Origin: Thomasclavelia spiroformis
GTDB lineage: Bacteria > Bacillota_I > Bacilli_A > Erysipelotrichales > Coprobacillaceae
Direction of reading: 5' to 3'
DNA length: 10,948 nt
NCBI GenBank assembly: GCA_018369555.1
Contig: JAGZCC010000072.1
Location: forward strand, 1-10,948
Positions within the stretch are counted from its first letter, which is position 1. Each line of letters begins with the position of its first letter. Below, in pieces: positions 6,633 to 10,948 of this stretch. The position numbers and the translations under genes were made by a program. The notes beneath the pieces were generated by a model, which made no database searches, was not told the DNA's origin, and was given only the letters and a program-made list of their open reading frames with translations.

Positions 6633-7742
6633 ATGGTAAAAGCAATAGGATTAGTAAATTTACATTCAGATGTAGATTTTGTCGGGCTTACAGAAAAAAG
6701 ACCGGTAGCATCAGTGAGTTTTTTGGGACGTTATGCGTTAATAGATTTTGTTTTATCTAATATGTCTAATTCAACTATTGATGCCGTAGGGGTTTTAATT
6801 CAAAAAAAACCACGTTCATTATTTAAACATTTAGCTGGAGGAAATTCTTGGAATTTTAATTCTAAAGCTGGAGGAGTTTCTTTCTTATACAATGAAAAAT
6901 ATGCTAATAACCCTAATTATAATCACGATATTAATAATTTAATTGAAAATATTGCATTTTTAGAAGCTAATAGAGCGGATTATGTGGTTATTGCTCCAGC
7001 ACATATTATTACAACTATGGATTATAGTGAAGTGATTGCTGCTCATGAAAAGGCTGGCGCTGAAATTACAATGGTTTATAAAAAAGTACATGATGCTAAT
7101 GAAGCGTATATTGGGTGTGATTGTTTAACAGTTAAAAATAAAATTGTTACTAAAATTGAACGTAATAAGGGTAGTCGTAAGGATCGTAGTATTTCACTTG
7201 AAACTTATGTTATTAATACCAAAACCTTATTAAAGATTATGAAACAAGCCAAAAAAATTAGTTCTTTCTTTAATTTGAGAGATTTTTTAGCCTATTTATG
7301 TGATGAAAAACAAATTAATACTTACGAATATAAAGGTTATGCTCGTTGTATTGATTCATTAGAACATTATTATCAATATTCATTAGAATTTTTAGATTTA
7401 GATATTTCATCAGCGGTATTTAAAAGTAATTGGCCAATTTATACAATTACAAATGATACACCACCGGCAAAATATTTAACACAATCTGATGTAAAGAGAT
7501 CGTTTGTTGCAAATGGTGCGATTATAAATGGAACAGTGGAAAATAGTATTATTGGACGTGATGTTGTTATTGGTACTGGTGCAATAGTAAAAAATTGTAT
7601 TTTATTTTCTGGCTCTGTTGTAGATCCTGGGGCCCATTTAGAAAATGTTATTATGGATAAAAGTTCTAAAGTACATCGTCAATTAGAATTGCATGGAGAT
7701 TATGATAGACCATTGTATATTAAAGAAGGGGATGTAGTTTAA
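6633..7742 (+). CDS. glgD: GlgD, non-catalytic partner subunit of ADP-glucose pyrophosphorylase
   Basis: This 369-residue GlgC paralogue acts in Bacillota as a modulating subunit in a GlgC-GlgD complex. The fold is kept: SFLGRYALIDFVLSNMSNS (29-47) corresponds to the KYRIIDFPLSNC region of GlgC, and a beta-helix with hexapeptide repeats (IINGTVENSIIG and following) fills the last ~90 residues. Catalytic elements are gone. The GGRGTRL loop is replaced by LVNLHSDVDFVGLTE, and GDHIY by PAHII, so the metal-binding aspartate is alanine (A123). That pattern is normal for GlgD and argues against independent activity. GGGGAGG (6618-6624) lies eight bases before the ATG, 14 bases after glgC. The stop overlaps the glgA start in TAATG. 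Confidence 0.95.
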   Translation: MVKAIGLVNLHSDVDFVGLTEKRPVASVSFLGRYALIDFVLSNMSNSTIDAVGVLIQKKPRSLFKHLAGGNSWNFNSKAGGVSFLYNEKYANNPNYNHDINNLIENIAFLEANRADYVVIAPAHIITTMDYSEVIAAHEKAGAEITMVYKKVHDANEAYIGCDCLTVKNKIVTKIERNKGSRKDRSISLETYVINTKTLLKIMKQAKKISSFFNLRDFLAYLCDEKQINTYEYKGYARCIDSLEHYYQYSLEFLDLDISSAVFKSNWPIYTITNDTPPAKYLTQSDVKRSFVANGAIINGTVENSIIGRDVVIGTGAIVKNCILFSGSVVDPGAHLENVIMDKSSKVHRQLELHGDYDRPLYIKEGDVV

Positions 7743-9172
7743 TGCGAGTATTATTTGCAACATCTGAGGCTACACCGTTTATTAAATCGGGAGGGCTAGC
7801 AGATGTACTTGGTTCTTTACCAAAAGAAATGGTAAAAAAAGGTGTTGAAAGTATTGTTGTTTTACCGAAGTATCAGGATATGAAATTAGCTGATAAAATT
7901 GAATATGTAACCAATTTTGATATTTGGGTAGGATGGCGAAAAGTATATTGTGGTGTTTTTAAGTATGAATTAGATGGTGTTAAATTCTATTTTATAGATA
8001 ATGAGCAGTATTTTCGTAGACCAGGGTTATATGGTTATGATGATGATTATGAAAGATTTGCATATTTTGATTTTGCAGTACTTGAATTAATTTCTCATTT
8101 AAATATTAAACCGGATATTTTACATTTGCATGATTGGCAAACAGCAATGATTGCAATGTTGTATAAAGAGAGATATTGTTATTATGAACATTATGAGAAT
8201 ATTAAAATTGTGTTTACGATTCATAATATTGCTTTTCAGGGAAAAGCGGATCCTAAGTTGTTAAGTGAATTATTTGGGTTAGATAATTATTTATATTACA
8301 ATGGTAATTGTCGTAACGATGGCTGCTTGAATATGATGAAAGCTGCAATTTTCTACAGTGATATTATTACAACTGTATCTCCAACTTATGCAAAAGAAAT
8401 TTTGACTCCAGAGTATGGAGAAGGATTACAAAATATTTTAGAAATGCGAAAATATGATTTATATGGTATTTTAAATGGGGTTGATTATGATGTGATTAAT
8501 CCTAAAATAGATAAAGATATTGTAAAGAATTATGATGTTGATACAGTATTTGATAATAAAGTGGTAAATAAACTTGAGCTTCAAAAAGAAGTAGGGCTAC
8601 CAGAAAATCAAGATGTTGCATTAATTGGTATTGTTACTAGATTAACTAAGCAAAAAGGGTTGGATTTGATTATTAATCAATTTAATGAAATGTGTAATAG
8701 AAATGTGCAAATTGTTATTTTGGGTGCTGGTGATCAAATTTATGAAGATGCATTAAAGGTAATAGCATCTCAATATCCAGATAAAGTTTCTTTGAATTTA
8801 AAATATGATTTTGGATTATCGTGTCGTATTTATGCAGGATGTGATATGTTTTTGATGCCTTCTTTATTTGAACCTTGTGGTTTATCTCAAATGATGGCAT
8901 TAAGATATGGAACAATTCCAATTGTTCGTCAAACTGGTGGTTTGAAAGACAGTGTGGAACCATATAATGAGTATGCAAATAGAGGGACAGGTTTTGGATT
9001 TATGAATTACAATGCGCATGAAATGATGAGGATTATTGATTATGCATTAGATGTGTATGATAATCATCGTGATTCATGGCGACAAATGATAACTAGAGCA
9101 ATGAATTCGAAGCTTGATTGGGATGAAAGTGCTAATCATTATTTAAAGGTTTTTAACTCATTGATTGGATAA
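7742..9172 (+). CDS. glgA: Glycogen synthase (ADP-glucose type, GT5)
   Basis: This 476-residue GT5 glycosyltransferase transfers glucose from ADP-glucose to the growing alpha-1,4-glucan. The N-terminal Rossmann domain has the ADP-glucose signature KSGGLADV (15-22), HDWQTA (130-135) and H161 in HNIAFQG. The C-terminal domain has TRLTKQKG, with R300 and K305, and the SLFEPCGLSQ motif with catalytic E377. K15, H161, R300, K305 and E377 fall at the same numbers as in the E. coli enzyme, and the length is standard. The start overlaps the glgD stop by one base, with AAGGGG (7726-7731) ten bases upstream. It is the last gene of the operon. No branching enzyme (glgB) or phosphorylase (glgP) lies in the window. 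Confidence 0.97.
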   Translation: MRVLFATSEATPFIKSGGLADVLGSLPKEMVKKGVESIVVLPKYQDMKLADKIEYVTNFDIWVGWRKVYCGVFKYELDGVKFYFIDNEQYFRRPGLYGYDDDYERFAYFDFAVLELISHLNIKPDILHLHDWQTAMIAMLYKERYCYYEHYENIKIVFTIHNIAFQGKADPKLLSELFGLDNYLYYNGNCRNDGCLNMMKAAIFYSDIITTVSPTYAKEILTPEYGEGLQNILEMRKYDLYGILNGVDYDVINPKIDKDIVKNYDVDTVFDNKVVNKLELQKEVGLPENQDVALIGIVTRLTKQKGLDLIINQFNEMCNRNVQIVILGAGDQIYEDALKVIASQYPDKVSLNLKYDFGLSCRIYAGCDMFLMPSLFEPCGLSQMMALRYGTIPIVRQTGGLKDSVEPYNEYANRGTGFGFMNYNAHEMMRIIDYALDVYDNHRDSWRQMITRAMNSKLDWDESANHYLKVFNSLIG

Positions 9173-9194
9173 AGACAGAGAAATCTGTCTTTTC
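9171..9194 (+). terminator. Small terminator hairpin after glgA
   Basis: AAAGACAGA (9171-9179) pairs perfectly with TCTGTCTTT (9184-9192) around a GAAA tetraloop, starting inside the glgA stop codon. The T run after it is short (TTTT, then CTGTT), so termination may be incomplete and some transcript could read into the next phosphatase gene. Confidence 0.65.
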
Positions 9195-9215
9195 TGTTAT
9201 AAGGGAGAATAAAAA

Positions 9216-9995
9216 ATGGTAAAAGCAATTTTTTTTGATGTTGATGGGACGCTTATTTCTAGAGAACAACCATATATCAGCGATAGTGTAGTAGCGGCTT
9301 TGGAAAAGTTAAGAGCTCAAGGGATTAAATTATTTATTGCAACAGGAAGACATTTTTTAGAACTGGATCAATTAGGGATTAATAAACAATTTACTTTTGA
9401 TGGTTATTTAACATTAAATGGTGGATATTGTTTTAATAGTAGGGAAATAATATATAATAATCCAATTGATAAAAAGGACGTAGCTAAAATTGTTGAATAT
9501 GTGACACAAAATAATTTGGCTTGTTGTTTTGTGGAAAAAGATGAATTATATGTGAATTTAGTGAATGATTTTGTAATAAAGTCACAAATATTTTTGAATA
9601 CTCCAACGCCTCCGGTTAAAAATATTAGTAGAGCTTTAATAAATGATGTTTATCAGATTGATCCATTTGTTCCATTGGATAAGATAGCAAATATTATAGC
9701 TTTAACAAAAAAATGTAAATATACACAGTGGTATGATTATGGATATGATATTGTTGCTAAAGATGGTGGAAAACAAGAGGGAATTAAAGCGATTTTAGAA
9801 TATTATGATTTAAAGCCAGAAGAGGTAATGGCTTTTGGTGATGGGCATAATGATATTGAAATGTTATCTTTAGTAGGGCTTGGAATATGTATGGAAAATG
9901 GTCATGATGATGTTAAAACGATTAGTGATTTTGTTACTAGAAGTGTATTTGATGATGGAATTGTTTATGCGTTAGAACATTTTAATATAATCTAA
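9216..9995 (+). CDS. Cof-type HAD-superfamily phosphatase (third, divergent copy)
   Basis: This 259-residue type IIB HAD phosphatase is complete. Motif I is FFDVDGTL with D8 and D10, motif II is ATGR (T43), the motif III lysine is K186 in GGKQEGI, and motif IV is GDGHND with D209 and D213. It is clearly less similar to the two tandem copies at the start of the window than those are to each other. It has DVDGT and GDGHND where they have DLDET and GDNYND. AAGGGAG (9201-9207) sits eight bases before the ATG. It lies 43 bases after glgA, beyond a weak terminator, so it may be partly co-expressed with the glycogen operon. A role in sugar-phosphate turnover is possible but only inferred from position. 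Confidence 0.9.
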   Translation: MVKAIFFDVDGTLISREQPYISDSVVAALEKLRAQGIKLFIATGRHFLELDQLGINKQFTFDGYLTLNGGYCFNSREIIYNNPIDKKDVAKIVEYVTQNNLACCFVEKDELYVNLVNDFVIKSQIFLNTPTPPVKNISRALINDVYQIDPFVPLDKIANIIALTKKCKYTQWYDYGYDIVAKDGGKQEGIKAILEYYDLKPEEVMAFGDGHNDIEMLSLVGLGICMENGHDDVKTISDFVTRSVFDDGIVYALEHFNII

Positions 9996-10018
9996 TTAAA
10001 AATGTCTGCTAAATATAG

Positions 10019-10047
10019 TTGTAATAATTGCGAGTGTTGTGTACAAT
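10019..10047 (+). promoter_or_regulatory. Candidate promoter of the lipoprotein gene
   Basis: TTGTAA (10019-10024) and TACAAT (10042-10047) are separated by exactly 17 bp and match four and five of six consensus bases. Transcription would start near 10054, just ahead of the AGAGGAG ribosome site at 10056-10062, giving a very short leader. Confidence 0.4.
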
Positions 10048-10070
10048 TAAATGGTAGAGGAGTTGTTGTA

Positions 10071-10586
10071 ATGAAAAAAATATTTGGAATAGTTATTACA
10101 ACTTTATGTTTGTGCCTTGTTGCTGCTTGTGGAGCACGTGATGAAAAGGTTAATCTTGAAAAAACAGGAAAGGAATACCGTACGGATCAAGGCGTTAGTT
10201 TTCATTATCCTAGTGATTTTATGATTAATGTTAAGGATTCGAGTACTGTAGAATTTTCTAAGAATAATGATACGTTATATTTTAAAGTTATTAAAGATGA
10301 TAGTGATAATGTTGATGAGGATAAAAATGAGTTGTATATTGGTGAACTAGAAGAAGGAGGAGCTACCTCGATAGAGGTACTGAAACCTGTTCTTGATAGT
10401 GGTTTGAGTGTTTATGAGTATGTTTTTACTTATAAAGATACAGGCGTTAAAACGATGGAAATTGTTTATTTCAATAAAAGTAGTACTTATATTTATGGTT
10501 ATCGTGCTGCAAAAGAAGATTTTGATATAAATGAAAAGGATATGCAAGTATACTTAGAAAGTTTTTCAAAGTCAACAGGTAAATAA
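10071..10586 (+). CDS. Small surface lipoprotein of unknown function
   Basis: A 171-residue predicted lipoprotein. It has the basic start MKK, a hydrophobic stretch and the lipobox LVAAC with the acylated cysteine at C20. The mature part is about 150 residues, acidic, lysine-rich and anchored outside the membrane. The segment GVSFHYPSDFMINV (41-54) followed by alternating beta-strand-like stretches recalls the PsbP/Mog1-like fold seen in many small Bacillota lipoproteins; this is a resemblance, not an identification. ATG 10071 was chosen because AGAGGAG (10056-10062) is eight bases upstream and it puts the signal peptide at the N-terminus. An in-frame ATG at 10002 would add 23 residues ahead of it. 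A TACCTC-GATA-GAGGTA inverted repeat lies inside the gene at 10364-10379. No terminator follows. Confidence 0.85.
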   Translation: MKKIFGIVITTLCLCLVAACGARDEKVNLEKTGKEYRTDQGVSFHYPSDFMINVKDSSTVEFSKNNDTLYFKVIKDDSDNVDEDKNELYIGELEEGGATSIEVLKPVLDSGLSVYEYVFTYKDTGVKTMEIVYFNKSSTYIYGYRAAKEDFDINEKDMQVYLESFSKSTGK

Positions 10587-10617
10587 GTTGTATTTTAAAT
10601 TGTATTTTGTTAAGATA

Positions 10618-10623
10618 TATAAT
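10618..10623 (+). promoter_or_regulatory. -10 element of the T-box transcript
   Basis: A perfect TATAAT predicts transcription starting near 10630, only a few bases before the first pairing strand of the T-box stem I (10636). The matching -35 is poor: TTAAAT at 10595-10600 with a 17-bp spacer matches three of six. The position relative to the RNA structure is the main support. Confidence 0.45.
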
Positions 10624-10633
10624 ATGTAAATTA

Positions 10634-10826
10634 TAGGTAAGTTGAGTAAATTGTTATAAGTTTATAGAGATAGCTTGATGGTGGAAATAGCTAAATGGAG
10701 ATAGTTGAAATGCCCTTATCTGAGTCTTTTGAAAAGAAAGAACGTAAACCGGCGTTAATGGTGATTTTAAAGCATCTATTATCAGGTGGAAGAGCACATG
10801 GTGTCCTGATGATAAAATGCTTTTTT
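10634..10826 (+). promoter_or_regulatory. T-box leader, predicted to sense tRNA-Cys
   Basis: T-box RNAs bind uncharged tRNA and switch on downstream amino-acid genes. Stem I is formed by GGTAAG (10636-10641) with CTTATC (10715-10720), followed by TGAG (10721-10724) of the kink-turn. The specifier loop has AGTA (10645-10648) facing GAA (10707-10709). A second helix pairs AATTGTT with GATAGTT. An AGAGA segment (10666-10670) precedes the apical hairpin TAGCT...AGCTA, which has GGTG in its loop (10680-10683). The specifier is read as UGC (10711-10713), a cysteine codon. A stem III-like AACG/CGTT hairpin lies at 10741-10756. The antiterminator-like fold (10781-10810) has a seven-base bulge UGGAAGA. 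Its UGGA would pair with UCCA, that is a U73 tRNA such as tRNA-Cys. Canonical stem II and IIA/B are absent, and the T-box core is degenerate (roughly 10 of 14 bases). Confidence 0.75.
10769..10826 (+). terminator. Terminator hairpin of the T-box leader
   Basis: AAAGCAT (10769-10775) pairs with ATGCTTT (10817-10823). After a small internal mismatch, TATT pairs with GATA and ATCAGG (10781-10786) with CCTGAT (10805-10810), capped by the UGGAAGA bulge and a GCAC/GTGT helix. Six T follow from 10821. The antiterminator-like fold forms the upper part of this same stem. Confidence 0.8.
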
Positions 10827-10948
10827 ATTTGTTGAGATGTATTTTGATAAAGGAGCTAACTATATAAAATTCAAGTGTTTTTTATGAAAAAGTTTGAAAA
10901 TATGAAAATAGTGAATTTACAAGTTAACTGTTAAAGTTCTTTGAAAAG
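10827..10948 (+). other. Post-terminator leader with no convincing gene
   Basis: AAAGGAG at 10849-10855 looks like a ribosome site, but no ATG, GTG or TTG follows at a suitable distance. Two 16-codon frames overlap in ATGA: 10837-10887 (MYFDKGANYIKFKCFL) and 10884-10934 (MKKFENMKIVNLQVNC). Neither has a ribosome site of its own. The gene controlled by the T-box most likely begins beyond the window. Together with 10587-10633 this is the only gene-free stretch over 300 bases. Confidence 0.4.

Noticed and set aside
8715..8978. Antisense frame of 87 codons opposite glgA
   Set aside because: It overlaps the conserved catalytic region of glgA and has no independent support.
9195..9203. TGTTATAAG, an extended -10-like sequence before the third HAD gene
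   Set aside because: Transcription would start after the AAGGGAG ribosome site, leaving a leaderless message; it is more likely chance overlap with the post-terminator spacer.
10002..10070. In-frame N-terminal extension of the lipoprotein with a CNNCECC cysteine cluster
   Set aside because: ATG 10002 has no ribosome site, and the extension would bury the lipoprotein signal peptide; the AGAGGAG site and signal sequence both point to ATG 10071.
10364..10379. TACCTC-GATA-GAGGTA inverted repeat
   Set aside because: It lies in the middle of the lipoprotein coding region with no T run, so it is probably a coding coincidence.
10347..10547. Antisense frame of 66 codons opposite the lipoprotein gene
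   Set aside because: It is a shadow frame with Ile/Phe-rich composition and no ribosome site.

Overview
The window is strongly AT-rich and densely packed. It carries cwlJ-gerQ spore-germination genes and a GlgC/GlgD/GlgA glycogen cluster, with strong AGGAGG-type ribosome sites. This fits an endospore-forming, low-GC member of the Bacillota. A gut Erysipelotrichia-type organism (Coprobacillus/Thomasclavelia-like) is my best guess, but that is an inference from gene content and codon use, not from a marker gene.

Layout. (1) Positions 1-18 hold the first six codons of a minus-strand gene. (2) Positions 19-206 are a divergent control region with a perfect 12-bp palindrome and a GC-rich hairpin just before the first plus-strand gene. 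(3) Positions 207-4427 are a tightly packed, partly overlapping plus-strand operon: two tandem Cof-type HAD phosphatases, uracil-DNA glycosylase (ung), a folylpolyglutamate synthase family protein (folC), a GNAT acetyltransferase and a small membrane protein. It ends in a strong hairpin terminator at 4426-4460. (4) Positions 4494-5285, minus strand, are a cwlJ-gerQ pair: the spore cortex-lytic enzyme and the coat protein needed to localise it. (5) Positions 5286-5493 are a divergent spacer with a sigma-A-like promoter and a near-perfect CcpA operator (cre). (6) Positions 5494-9172 are the glycogen synthesis operon glgC-glgD-glgA, closed by a small hairpin. (7) A third Cof-type HAD phosphatase (9216-9995) and a small lipoprotein (10071-10586) follow. 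(8) Positions 10587-10948 contain no convincing gene. They hold a promoter and a T-box leader whose specifier (UGC) and acceptor-pairing bulge (UGGA) both point to tRNA-Cys. It probably controls a cysteine-related gene just beyond the window.

How the parts work together. GlgC makes ADP-glucose, GlgD is its non-catalytic partner and GlgA polymerises the glucose; the cre site suggests the operon responds to carbon status. No branching enzyme or phosphorylase is present here. CwlJ and GerQ act together in the spore coat and cortex during germination. The ung-folC operon is a mixed housekeeping group. The least ordinary element is the T-box: its antiterminator fold appears nested inside the terminator stem rather than competing with it.
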